Assembly (NCBI GenBank): GCA_965153455.1
Contig: OZ234497.1
Span: 7,874,001-7,938,000, forward strand
Reading direction: 5' to 3'
Length of the DNA stretch: 64,000 nt
Source of the DNA: Sphagnum compactum
Lineage: Eukaryota; Bryophyta; Sphagnopsida; Sphagnales
Part shown: positions 1-16,125 of the stretch, in pieces
How positions within the stretch are numbered: position 1 is the first letter of the stretch
Layout: every line of letters starts with the position of its first letter
Position numbers and translations under genes: made by a program
Notes under the pieces: generated by a model
Seen by the model: the letters and a program-made list of their open reading frames with translations, nothing else
The model's database searches: none
What the model was told of the DNA's origin: nothing

Positions 1-61
1 TGGTAGCATAACATACTCTGTAGGACAGCTTAAAACATTGCAATATAGGCCTGAGGCATAC

Positions 62-4529
<4,468 letters not shown>

Positions 4530-5111
4530 TCAAACACAACGTATCAAACCATCACCTTCATCATGAATAGCAGTGACTAGCTGCCACGACTCCCCCGCTG
4601 ATTTCATCAGCTCCTGACAGTGCCTGCAGATAAGCATATAATAGTCAGTGCAACATTTCAACCAAGCAAATAATAAAAATCTCTGCATCCTGAGCTTCTA
4701 CCAGTTTTCCAGAAGCAGTGGGAAGCCTCAGTTAATGATGCAGGCAATCAAGAAAATATCAGAAAAGTCAATGGCATCCTCAATCAAGCTGCAACAAACT
4801 TGTGAGAGTAAGCTTCATTTTAGCTTGTCCCTGTGTACAAGCAAGCATCTAAGCCTATCACATAGAGAGGCCTGCATAGGGCTGTGTTTTGGGCCTCCTG
4901 CACTCTCAACATATCCTAGCACCATGATTTACAGTTTCAGAGTCCATCAAGAAGTGGTTTAGGACCCTGCTTTCACCTGATTTTAAGCAAAATAAATCTC
5001 ACAGAAAAAGAAACAGTTTGGTATTATTGAGGTCTAGACACCCACCAAGGTTGTCCACTGACCTTGTCCACATTAAATCCAAGAGACTGCTGCTGGATGA
5101 CCAAAGTCTAT
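4530..5111 (-). other. Candidate extra 3' exons of the SWAP70-like gene
   Basis: Two exon-like blocks follow the SWAP70-like reading frame. Block 5063-5111 sits between an AG acceptor and a GT donor. Block 4530-4623 follows a TGCAG acceptor and encodes about 30 residues including ELMKSAGESWQLV, ending at a stop at 4530-4532. If exon 8 of the upstream gene used a donor at 5465/5464 instead of reading through to its stop, the phases of all three blocks would fit (1, then 2, then stop). A second AG ten bases inside the last block (exon from 4613) would pair with another frame of the middle block. This is inference from phase and residue composition only. Confidence 0.35.
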
Positions 5112-5451
5112 CTGCTTACATATTACATGTTACAATCACTATCTGATGATCATTGACAGGATGGCCCTGAGGTGAGCATGAATGGAATCTCTGCAAACAA
5201 CCAATAGCTCATTCATTCATTGAAATATGTAAATGCAGTCAGTAAAGAGAAGCTACTCAAGTTGAAAAGAGGAATTGTAAATCCAACTAATGAGATGCCC
5301 ACTTTAAGCACAAATCTATTATCGTCTCACAACAAACGAATGTAGGTGGAATTTCTAAGTGCAGCCTGGTTGGTGAGGTTTCTGCTATGACAAATGTTTG
5401 TAAATACCAATCATCTGTTGAAATGGGGCCTAATGTGATCTACAGCACCAT

Positions 5452-8180
5452 CTAGGAGGTTGCACCTCCAAGCTTGGATTGCAATGCAATGACAGAGTCA
5501 CGATCATAGGCCATTTTCAACTGTCTTGCATTTTCATTGGCCGCTTGGACAGCAGCCTCCATTCTCAGACCATCCTCTCGAGCTTGACCAAGCTCCAAGC
5601 ACCATTTGTTGGCCTCTTGCAGTGCACTCTCTTTCGCTTTCAGAGCACCAGCTACCCGTTCATCAGCAGCACACATCTGTTTGAAGAGCAGTTAGATGCC
5701 TCTGTAGTGGAAATCATCAGACACCATGTCACTTGAGCCAATTGAGCTATATTTAATGTAGATTTTTGCTCCACACTAAAGATAGATGAGTTGTTTTGCT
5801 TGATGATTGCCAGCTCACAGAACAAGTAACACTAACACACATGAGAAGGCATCATCATAGTATCAACAGACCTCCGGTAAGTGGCACAAATGGACATTAG
5901 GCATACCTCCTGGGCAGCACGTCGCAGTTCACTGTGCAAGTGATCCACCTCTGAAAGGGCAATCTGGCTTTCCTTGTCTATGGTATGTACTGCTGATACA
6001 ACTGACTCAGCAGCATCAGCAGTTTTTGAGAGGCGATCTGACAACTCTTTGATGATGTAATCCCTTGCCTTCAAGTCTCTTGTCAGTTGATTAAGCACTG
6101 CATCTTTGACTCTTAAGGTTTCCTGATGAGCATGCCACCAGATGCCGCATGCTTAACATCAAAAGCTTCATTTAAAGTGCAGATTGTCTGTACTATCAGC
6201 ACACACCCAGACCATCAGAAGTACATTTGAAAGCTATTAAGTAGTGGAGCTAACCAAACCTTCAAGATGCCCACATTGTCCATGCTACCAGCAGCTTGGG
6301 GGCTGGATGGAGATGCAGCAGGGAACTTCAGTGACATCTGTAAATCATTTGCAGCTTCTTGAGCTGTGGTGTTTGCAGCAGCAACCAGGGCAGCCATGGT
6401 CCCAAGCTTGGCATGCCCAATGCCACCCAATGAACTGAAAGTTTCTTCTTGGGCTTTCAAGACCAAAGCTGTTGCCCTGCAACAGTCAGTAAGACCATGC
6501 ATCCAGATTAGAAGTTGCTGATGATGCCTTTAAATTGAGTACTGATTCTTGGAACAACAGTACTTGACCAAAAGTCATGTGAACTCATGTGAAGTACCTA
6601 GAGATTATGTGAGTACATCTGTTGCAGTCAAGAAGCTCACAATTCTTACTTGTCTCTACCTCCTCCCTAAGGAGCAAGAAAGAGCAATTGGCTCACCTTA
6701 GAGTTGCCACCCAAGCTCTTGCTGCAACTGGTGCATTAGCACAGAGATAGAACTCTTTCTTCTGTGGGGTGCCAATATCTGAGTGTTTGCAAGATGTAAG
6801 TATACATTGACCACTTCTGGTATGCGAAGTCACAAACACTCAAATCTCAGGAGCATTACAATAGACATACATACCCAACATACAGCAGAGAGGAAGTCTG
6901 ATAGCACAGATCACATCATCCACTGCAAGACATTGCCAAAAGTAGAGACAACTTATGAATTATGTCCAGAAGAATCAGACAATTCTGTTAACCTCGCCAC
7001 TTCCATATGATGTCTCCAAATAGTTAGCTAATGAATATGAACAATTCCTTTATAGGTTAAGTTTTTTGATTTGATGAGCCATAGCAACACATGATTGACA
7101 TTTAGCATACAGAAAAACACCTGACTATCGAACTTTACTTTGAGAGATACAAAAGCAGCATCCATCATACTTTGGCTCCCCACTGCACATCACAAATGCA
7201 CATCACAATATTACAAAAGCCAACTGCACATTGCACACACTTCTGCAGATTGGCTAACAGCCTGCTCCTCAGAGTCCTACTTAATAAACTGAGCAACATC
7301 TCCCTAGTTGGGATACACAGAGCAGATGGCATGACAGACAGTGTATGGTAGCAGGTCAGTACTGGATATTCACAGGAGACACAGTGATAGTGCTGTCTCC
7401 ATCAAATACTATCAATCCTCTGACCCTTGCATCACCTCTTTGTAATCTGCAAACATTGACAGCAAGACATGGTGATGATAATAATGTGCCCAAAGCATAA
7501 AGTCTGAGAAACACAAACCCCCTCCTCCACCAATCAAGTAAATACACTAAGTGATACAACTAGGTGCCCAACTGACACAACAATTTTATTGGAATACACT
7601 TTGTTGCTGCAAGGGCATCTAGCTTTCACCTTCCAGAGTACACTTCATACTTTTTACCTGTACTCCATCTTGCCAGTTGAGGGATCCAAAGTGAACCATC
7701 GTTGATTCCATTTCCGTAGCTACACAAGAAGAACAATGATCAGCAGCGAATGGATCTGTATCTCGTACACTTCCCCCTCCCTCTTGCAAAGACCCTACAA
7801 CCCAGAAGCATTTAGATAACATTCTGATTATGCTGTACTGCTCTAATTCAGAGATTCCCAGCTGATTACTCACATCCGCACTGTAAAATTGAGTCATGTC
7901 ATGCTGCTTGCAGCAGCAATCCAATCATTACTTCAGCCGTCCTAACTTCAGTGCACAGCACCCTCTGATCATATGACATTGCTCTTAAACAGTCAGTCAG
8001 TCAGACAGTCGAGGTTGAAGAACTTGTCATATCCATGTTCCAAGCTCTTGCAAAAAATATCCTTTTGTGGAGGGTTTCAGGAAAAATTGCATCTGCCAAT
8101 AAGGGACATCTCACTGTTTCAGAACGCTTGAGCAGATGCCCTTGCAGAAGCACACTTGGTGATTGCGCGTTGGGCTGCAT
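5452..8180 (-). CDS. SWAP70: SWAP70-like PH-domain and coiled-coil protein
   Basis: Resembles plant SWAP70 proteins (Arabidopsis At2g30880 type); rice SWAP70 is reported to act as a Rac/ROP exchange factor. Exons: 8115-8180, 7658-7719, 7363-7446, 7151-7182, 6697-6778, 6260-6476, 5907-6122 and 5452-5676; all introns are GT-AG and all phases agree, giving about 327 aa. The N-terminal 115 residues form a PH domain: LLQGHLLKRSE, then KWNQRWFTLDP, STITVSPVN, PKYDGCC, IGTPQKKEFYLC and AARAWVATLR. Residues 180-320 are a charged coiled coil (ETLRVKDAVLNQL, ARDYIIKELSDRL). The 32-bp exon 4 was found only by homology to the PH loop. Start is uncertain: the ATG at 8180 is the first in frame, but the frame is open to about 8225 and an upstream exon may exist. 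The protein is shorter than Arabidopsis SWAP70 (about 500 aa), so the C-terminus may be alternative or truncated. Confidence 0.82.
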
Positions 8181-9000
8181 CTTCTTGCTTTTCTCTATAT
8201 TCGCCTGTCTCTCCTCGTCTCCCACCTAAAACCTCCCAAAAAGAAAACACAGCCTCACCACTGAACCCTAGCCTTCGCTACCCAATTCTTTTTACGTCGT
8301 ACAGAACCTTGCCCTACTGCCGACTCTCTCCGTTAGGGCATCCATAATCGGGCGAGTAAGTCAAGGAATTCATTGAGATGCGATGAGGTGAAGGAAAAAG
8401 TGCCAACCTGAGCCATAGCGAACCCAAATATTCAGACGACACGCCTTTGAAGACGCACGATTTTACAGCCACAGCCAGACTAGGAGCAAGGAAGAGGAGG
8501 GGGAGATGGCACAAGTATGAGACCACTCAGCGACGGCCTGCGACTCCAGAACTTATGGATCAATACGGTAGTGTGACGCCAATTCTTCCCATCTCTCGCA
8601 ATTAGGATGGAGCGAGAACGACCTTCTACCCCGACCACCAAGCAACCACGTTTCCCGTAGAAACGAGGTCCCGAGTCCAGAGGTACCTTGCTACAGTAGC
8701 TGCCCCTTCTTCCTTACCAAGTGTAAACTCGGCACTTAGAGAGACAGTGCAATATTTTGCACTATAATTTACGTCCCAATCAAATCATCATAAAAACCCC
8801 ATTGTGATCCCCAGTTGATTTGGAGAGGCTCATATTAGTAGTTACTAGTGTGGCCTGTGCCGTTGGCCCAAGTGTTACCACATCCTCAACTGATTTTTCC
8901 TTCCAAAACCTGCTTTTTTGGAATTTATTTGAAATTTTAGCGGCAGAAAGTGTTTAAAAACATCTTGCAGAGCTCAAGTGCAAGGGTCAAAACACCTCAC
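8181..9000. other. Region upstream of the SWAP70-like gene
   Basis: Likely promoter and 5' leader of the minus-strand SWAP70-like gene. Between 8181 and 8225 the frame stays open upstream of the chosen ATG, with AG acceptors on the minus strand just beyond, so a short first coding exon could lie in 8226-8530. No separate gene is recognised here. Confidence 0.35.
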
Positions 9001-9180
9001 ATTGAAGAGTTCTTTCTATCGTTGGAAAGGTCTCGAAAAGTAGATATCCAAAATGGGCTCGCATGAGCCATTTGAAGATCTGCAGCACAAGTTATGGGCA
9101 AAAGAAGGGCCGAGAGTCAAATTGGCAGTTTGACTCCCGACCACTAGAAATTGGGAATCAACCCGATTCCGGTGCGTGCA

Positions 9181-9785
9181 GGTGGAGAAACATTTTCCGA
9201 TTTCCAAGATTTGATAACCCTACTTATAAGTGAAAAGATGAAAATTGTTGGTACTTCATTTAATGGAGGATCACAAGAAAATGCTTTCTACTCATATATT
9301 AAAAGAAGTAGAGGTGGTAAAACCTCATTTCGAGGTCAACATGGAAGCTCGCATGGTGGACATCATCAACATGAAGGTCAACTTCATGGAGGTGGACGAA
9401 GAAACTTTAGAGGAAGAAGAAGTCGTGGAGGTTGTGATGGAAGTCATCAAAGTCAACAACCAAATAACGATTCAAACTACTAATACTGCGGGAAATTTGG
9501 GCACATGGTAAAAAACTGTTATTAAAGGGAGCATGATGCACGAAATGGAAATCTGTAACAAGGGAATTACGCATAACTAGCAATCAAGGTGACGAGCAAT
9601 TGTTTATGATGCAGCACATGGCAAATTCAATGATAGGAGGTGTGTTAAATAACAATGTCTGGTATGTGGATTCTGGAGCTTCAAACCACATGATTAGTCA
9701 TGGCGAATGGTTTACAAACATAAGGGATTTGAAAACACCAGGGTTTGTGGAAACTTGTGATGACATTACACATCCCATCACATAA
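9181..9785 (+). pseudogene. Copia gag C-terminus and protease fragment
   Basis: A Gly/Arg/His-rich gag tail (9310-9480) leads into a zinc knuckle at 9484-9522 reading YCGKFGHMVKNC, interrupted by an in-frame TAA at 9481 and with its first Cys missing. The protease follows with WYVDSGASNHM; the catalytic DSGA lies at 9669-9680. The frame is stopped again at 9783. These features identify the copia polyprotein, and the stops show it is dead. Confidence 0.85.
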
Positions 9786-11018
9786 ATTGGCAAGGTGCCA
9801 TTATCCATGCAAGATGGGCAAACAAAGTACTTAAAAGATGTACTTTATGTTCCAACCATAACAAAAAATTTAGTCTCGGTAGGCCAGATGGTGGAACAAG
9901 GTTTATAGGTGACATTCAACCCTAATGGATGTTTTGTGAAAGACATGAAAAACCAAGGCAAATTGATTGCAAAAGGGGAAAGGAATGGACAAATGTTCAC
10001 CTTGGACATGAACATGCCTAAGGTGAATTCTATGTTATTCACATATGGAAAAGGAGCTGGAGACATTGGAATTTGGCACAAGTGGGTTGGCCATGTTAAC
10101 CTCCAACATCTTAAGTTGATGGAAAAACAAAATCTTGTTGGAGGTCTTCCCAAATTTGGAACAAAAGAGGTGATGTCAAAAGTTTGTGAAACATGCTAAT
10201 TGGGAAGCAAGCTAGGCATCCATTCCTAGTTCACACAACTCATGTAAGTTCCAAACCTTTGGAAATGAGCCACTCAGATGTGTGAACCACAAAGACAGAA
10301 TCCATTAAAGGATGCAGGTACTACGTGAATTTCATTGATGACCACACAATGAAGGTGTCGGTGTGAGTCTATTTCATGAAACACAAAAGTGAAATGTTTC
10401 AACAATTTTTGAATTTCAAAACAATGATGGAGAAGGAGAAGCGTGTGAACATCAAATGCCTAAGGTCCGATGGAGGGGGAGAATATTTTTCAAATGAATT
10501 CAGTAAATACTTGAAGGAACATGGAATTCAAAGGAAATATTCATGTAGTTATTCTCCACAGCAGAATGGAGTTGCTGAAATGAAGGACAGTCACATTGTA
10601 GAAATAACATGTGCCATGTTGAATGAAAAAAATTTGCCTAATTACTTTTGGGTTGAAGTGGTAGCAATTGCACAGTCTATATCATGAATCGAACACCCAC
10701 ACGACAGTTCATGGCATGACAATAGAAGAAAAATTCACAGGCAAGAAACCAGATGTCTCACACTTCAGAGTGTTTGGTTGCATTGCATACGTGCATGTTC
10801 TTGACGAGAAGAGATCAAAACTAGACCGAAAAGCTGAGAAATGTATCTTCATTAGATATTCTTTAGAACAAAAAAGATATAGATGCTTCAACCTTTCCAC
10901 TCGAAGGTTGCAAGTGAGTAGAGATGTGTTTGATGAGATGGTTAGCTGGTATTCACCACTGAAGATAACAGAAGATGGAGACGCTAGAAGTGGTGATGTT
11001 TCATCAAATGTGGAATAA
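9786..11018 (+). pseudogene. Copia integrase fragment
   Basis: The protease-integrase linker (LYVPTITKNLVSVGQ) continues after a stop at 9783-9785 and is cut again at about 9907, 10198 and 10366. The integrase core shows LRSDGGGEYFSNEF and YSPQQNGVAE near 10465-10580, carrying the second catalytic Asp and the Glu. A frameshift near 10680 moves the frame to 10668-11018, which encodes the GKKPDVSHFRVFGC segment typical of the copia integrase C-terminal region. Confidence 0.88.
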
Positions 11019-11347
11019 GAATCACAATTAATTAGTGGACCACAAGAGTCTTCAATTAGTGGGTCCAGTAGCATTTCATGGAAAGGAATATTAAGATCTT
11101 CAAACATTGTACATGGTAGTTTTCAAACATTATCTAGGAATTCTCATGTAGATGTTGAGTCAAGTGATTCATAGAAGAGTGTGGGTGAAGAATCAAAAGT
11201 CCTTTTAGTTACTACTCTTGAGCTCGAATGGCCAAGAAAGCTTTGAAGACAGCTGACAACAACAGTGGAGTACGAAGATCCACATGAGTCAAGTACCTTG
11301 TACAAATACTCACATATGATGGCTTTGTAGCTCATCATTACGCATAC

Positions 11348-12265
11348 ATGGTGAAAGTTATACAAGAGGTTGAACCCACTTGTTTTGAACAGGCGGTTGG
11401 AAACCCTAAGTGGGACTATGCCATGGATGAAGAGATGGCGGCGTTGGATGCTAATGCTACTTGGGAATTGGTAGCTTTATCACAGGACAAGAAAACAATT
11501 GGGTGCAAATGGGTGTACAAAGTCAAGCATAATGCAGATGGATCTATGAACAGATACAAAATAAGATTGGTTGCCAAAAGTTATGCCCAAACTTATGGCA
11601 TAGACTATGAGGAGACCTATAGTCCAATTGCAAAAATGACAGCTGTAAGAGCAATCATTGCTATGGCAGCAACAAAAGGATGGTCTTTACATCAAATGGA
11701 TGTGAAGAATGTTTTTTCATGGAGATTTATAAGAAGAAGTTTACATGGAACAACCACCAAGTTATGTGGACCAAACACATCCTAATTTGTTTTGTAGGTT
11801 GAAGAAAGCTTTGTATAGCTTGAAGCAAGCACCTAGAGCTTGGTCAGACAAGATAGGTCGGTATCTTGTCACAAATGGATTTCAAACATCCAATGTAGAT
11901 TTTCCACTATATGTGAAAAAGACAGATCATGGGATTGTAGTCATAATCATCTATGTTGATAACTTGATTATCACAGGAGATAGTGATGCAGACATCTCTG
12001 ATTTGAAGAAGCTTTTGAAGCAAAAGTTTGAGATGAAGGATTTGGGAGAGTTGCGTTACTTCCTTGGCATTGAAATAATCCAGTCCCCTAAAGGGATATG
12101 GTTACTACAAAGGCAATATGCTTTGAACAAATTGTCCGAATATGGGATGATAGGTTGTAAACCTATTTCAATTCCATTGGAGCAAAATGTGAAGTTAAAT
12201 GTAGATTAAGGAGACCCTGTGGACGATACCATTATGTACAGGCGCATAGTGGGGAGCCACTGCGG
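11348..12265 (+). pseudogene. Copia reverse transcriptase fragment
   Basis: The first frame (11348-11785) has the copia RT start: TWELV, GCKWVYKVKHNADG, YSPIAKMTAVRAII and HQMDVKN. A frameshift near 11735 moves to 11745-12209 with [15 protein letters not shown] and the catalytic box, here YVDN (11952-11963) in place of YVDD, so the second catalytic Asp is lost. RNase H begins (MYRRIVGS near 12235) and breaks off. The RT would be inactive even if the frame were intact. Confidence 0.93.
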
Positions 12266-12590
12266 CCTCAGCTGGCAGTTCAAGTTGGTAAAATCAGCCC
12301 TGGCTGAACCATCACTTACACTGGCAGTCTAGTATCATGGTTAAAAACCCAAAATTTGAGGCTAAACATTAGAGTTAACCATCAAGTCACATGAGTAGGG
12401 GGCTAGAATGGCCAGTTTCAGCATAATAGGGCATCAGACCCATAACAGAGAATGAAAATTTTACAAAACGAAATAACTGGGACCCAAACCAGTTTTTCAC
12501 CAATTTTGGTGGTAAACTGAGTTTCATCCTGTCTTTCCTTTTTCCTGAGTGCCTCCATTGGTGCAACATATATTTTTGCTGCTCCTATGT

Positions 12591-12719
12591 GTACAACTAC
12601 TATAATTACTCTCGAACCTTGTGCATTAGATGCTGAGTTTCAGCATTTCATACTTGTACAACTACGATAATTACTCTCGAACCTTGTGCATTAAATGCTG
12701 AGTTTCAGCATTTCATACT
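12591..12719. repeat. Two-copy 65-bp tandem repeat
   Basis: Unit 12591-12655 beginning GTACAACTACTATAATTAC is repeated at 12656-12719 with only a few substitutions. It is non-coding. Confidence 0.95.
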
Positions 12720-13525
12720 GGGATTTAACAAAATTTCATTACTTTGCGGCTACACTGAAAGAGGGGATAGGGGGTGAAAGCAAGTGCAAAGACAAGGTGA
12801 CTTTACAGATAACTCTATTATAAATATACTACCCTAACCCTAAATCAGGGTTTCTGAGTCCAGCATTAGCATTCCCTGGGTTAAATGTAGCCCCTAAAAG
12901 GCTTCACTGAAGAAGGCACCAACGTAGGTGCTGGTTGACCCATCCAGTAGATACACATGCCAGGAAAGTTTTTTGAGTGGAAATTGAAGTTACAATGCAC
13001 TAAACTTGAGCAAGTGTTTTGCAATTTCTAGTGTAGACATTTATGCTACAATGCACTAAAGTGAAGCAAGTTTTTAGCAACACTAAATGCTTCTCTAACC
13101 AACATTGCTTCTATCCTAACCGATAAACCTCTTGGTTCCAAACTCCGGTCCTTAATGCCTATGAACTTCACAACAGTTTACAGTAACGACAGATTCATAG
13201 GCATTAACGATATTCATAGGCATCTCACAACAGTTCACAGTAACAACAAAGCCTGTGAACATTTGTCAAAATGTGAGGACCGAATGAAAACTACATAGAT
13301 ACATCAGACTTGAGTTGTCTCTTCCTTACAAATGGCAGAGGCAACAAAGGCAAATTATAAGCTTGGAGAGTTGCATTTCCAACTGGTTTTGCAAAAACCC
13401 TGGTTGGATTGGTACAGAAGAGAAAAACCTAGCGTAAAATGAAAGGCCAGTTAGCAGAAGATCGCAGAGAAGTAGGTTGAAAGGCTGCAAAGATCACGGA
13501 GGCATGGAGATGGCTTGGCCTCCAT

Positions 13526-13559
13526 CTTCTCTCTCTCTCTCGCTCTCTCTCTCTCTCTA
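13526..13559. repeat. CT microsatellite
   Basis: A (CT)n tract interrupted once by CG, about 34 bp long, roughly 1 kb upstream of the DUF674 start codon. Confidence 0.97.
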
Positions 13560-14519
13560 TCAGAGTTAGAAGGCGCTCTCTTTACCACCCATTTCTTTCA
13601 TCTCTCCATCAAAGAAACCAAACCCTTATCTTGGCTCTTGTTCTTGTCCCTGTAGCAGCTGTCTCTAGTCTTCACTACGACGCACAAAACTTTGAAGAGC
13701 CCTTTTGTTGTATGGTTTTGTCCACATTCCTTCTTCAAATTGTCAATTACAGTTGACTCCCCCAATTCTTCAAAGCAAACCCTAGTTTGGTTGCAATCAC
13801 TGGTGCACAATTGTTGTAGTTTGTGCATTGTACAATTGTTAGATGACTGTTAGATGACTGTCACAGATATAAATTCCAGCTTCTTTTGCATGGAGATTGC
13901 TTGTTGCAGAGAAGGGCATGTGCTAACGCCCTTGGGACACATATGTCAAGATGTCTGTTGATCATTGTAGTGAGTCTTGACTCTGCCATTCATGAATTAT
14001 TATTCAAGCTTATGCACTACTGCCTCAATTGTTGCAGATTTCTTTTTGCCCTTTACTGTTTGCTGTACATCTTTCTGCTGCGTTCTGATTCTGGGGTCCC
14101 GGTCATCCCCACCACTTTTGGAAGCAGGCATTGTTGTTGTTGTTGCAATAGAACAATTTGTGGCCATACATGGGGATTCATTCCATCTAGGGTGTTTGTG
14201 TGCTTGGGTGGCTCAGTCCTTTTATGAATGGTACTGACATCCCCCTGTATATTTGCAACTGCTATGTCTTTGATTTCTCTATCATGATATTTGACGAAAC
14301 CCACATGGAAACACTTGATTCTCCAGCTACTCCCTTGTATGCAATTTGTCACCAGTGACCTGCAACAGTCAGAATGGGTAGATTTGGCAAGGCTCTCAGG
14401 ATTGCAGAGCATCATGATCCGTCAATTGTCTGCCTCCTTTGACTGTAGTTCTTTTCTGCCTTAGGGTTACTTTGGATGTTGAATTTGTGGATTTGAGGAG
14501 AAGGTAATCTAGAGGAGCT

Positions 14520-16125
14520 ATGTCATTGCAAGAGGATACTGGAATGAAGGCTGAAGGTCTGGACGTGTCAATCCCAATTTGCCAAAATTGTGGGATGCCT
14601 TCAACCAAGGAGGAAGAAACAATTGGGATCACTCTCTTATTCTCAAAAGTCAGCCGACAGGTGCTGTGTGTAGAATCCGGAAAGGACTTTGTTGATATGC
14701 TTGTTGGCTTCCTTACCCTTCCCATGGGCTGCATTATTAAGCTCCTCAGTCAAGCTGCATTGATCCATAAACCTGAGATGTACTGCCCAGCTCCAGCAGT
14801 ACCACTGCCAATGTCTCCTCTTCCCTACACCCCAAGTTCTAAGAAAGTCAACAAAGAAAAATGCAATGAGCATTTTGCCATGACCTCGATTTCCAATGTC
14901 TTTGATAGTGTGGTAAGGCTTGAAGACTCAAGAATGGTGACTGACAAGAAATGTTTGCTGGATCCCAAACCCACAAACGGTTTTGGTGGCAAGCTGTTAA
15001 GCTCCATCAATCCCACACCTGAGGTTTCCACAAGTGGGAGTGTCTCCCAACACAACTACTATGGATGTGGTCAGCAATGTTCTTTTGTTACTGCGGTACC
15101 TGGCACAAAGTGTCCGAAACACAAGTCCAAAAAGATGGAAACCCTTTTCAAGATTGTTGAAGATATAGAGAATTTCGAAGCTGAGGAGGTATGTCCTTAT
15201 GTTTCAGGGCTTTGCTATATACAATGTTGAATCCTTCAGCTTTGATGGGCCTCTCTGCCATTTTTTGGTTGTTCACTGATGAAATTTATAAACCCCCAAA
15301 GATGCAGCATTCAGGATTCAAATCCAGACACATGTGCAAGGTTTTTTCCTGTAATGTGAGTTGCTTGGGGGCTATCATCTAACTACTGTGTAGAACCCCA
15401 TGTGGGCAGGCATCAGGTGGCCGCCATTGTGCAGCTCCTGTTTGCATTCCACCCTCTCCACCCAGTCGGCGCTCCACTAGAGCAAAGAGTGTCAATCCTG
15501 ATGTGCGGCCTCAGACACCTCGAGGACTTAGTCTTGATGCAGGGCTGGCCCTGGCCACCACCAATGCAGCTCTCTCTCCCATTGTAAGTTGTTTGAAACA
15601 GTTACACAGTTTCCCTTGTTATTCAAGACCAAATCAAAATTCTACTGTTTGGTCTTCACCTCATCTGCTGCAGTCGAGAGAGAGATTAATCTAGCCTGTG
15701 TACTCATATATTGCAGATGCTTGGATGTTGCTGGAGATGTAAATGAACCTCCTATGACAATTGCAACAGGTCTAGGCAATTGAGTCACAATGCATGTGCT
15801 TCAATACTCATGAGTACAAATCTGAAACTTGTTGAGTATCTTGTGAATGTAATTTGGGTGGCAGGCATCCCGGTTAAGTGTGACTGATGAGTTGTTGAGA
15901 GGATATGTGAAGGGTGGAATCCAATTTATGATCACCAATACACTGGATATTTTTGCAAGCTCTGCAATCAAGGCTCTCATTGCTCTCAATATGATCAGGA
16001 CTGAAAAGGTTGGCGACCTGGACACCATCGATGTCCTTGTGAATGCTGAGGAGGTAGACCCAACCATTATGCTGGTCTCAAAAACTTTTAGGGTTTTCAT
16101 TTTCCATGGCATGGCAGTCATGTAG
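14520..16125 (+). CDS. DUF674 family protein
   Basis: Plant DUF674 protein; no biochemical role is known to me. Three exons joined in phase 0: 14520-15188, 15410-15583 and 15865-16125, giving 367 aa. Exon 1 carries the family hallmark VLCVESGKDFVDMLVGFLTL plus CQNCG near the N-terminus and a later Cys cluster (YGCGQQC, TKCPKH), which may bind metal. Exon 2 is a low-complexity Pro/Arg/Ser linker. Exon 3 has the second family hallmark, YVKGGIQFMITNTLDI and SSAIKALIALNMI. The end MLVSKTFRVFIF matches the usual LVSKT close of a DUF674 domain, and reading through to the TAG at 16123 is preferred over a possible donor at VNAEE. It is shorter than many two-domain relatives. The start is the first in-frame ATG and lacks independent support. 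Confidence 0.85.

Larger units (their letters stand above)
9000..12265 (+). mobile_element. Degenerate Ty1/copia retrotransposon, both ends lost
   Basis: Gag-pol domains occur in copia order on the plus strand: gag tail with zinc knuckle, aspartic protease, integrase, reverse transcriptase. Numerous stops and at least two frameshifts (about 10680 and 11735) break the frame. RNase H stops after its first residues near 12260. I saw no matching long terminal repeats on either side, so this is a truncated fossil, not an active element. It separates the ROP/SWAP70 island from the DUF674 gene. Confidence 0.92.
12266..14519. other. Spacer between copia relic and DUF674 gene
   Basis: No gene recognised. 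It contains a two-copy tandem repeat, a CT microsatellite, and near 13140-13260 two imperfect copies of a segment around CACAACAGTTTACAGTAAC and its variant. The last few hundred bases are presumably the promoter and 5' leader of the DUF674 gene. Confidence 0.4.

Noticed and set aside
9000-12265. Active LTR retrotransposon
   Set aside because: No terminal repeats seen, several stops and frameshifts, YVDN in place of YVDD, and RNase H missing.
14053-14415. Minus-strand 120-codon frame upstream of the DUF674 gene
   Set aside because: No recognisable domain, and it lies in the presumed promoter and leader of the plus-strand DUF674 gene.
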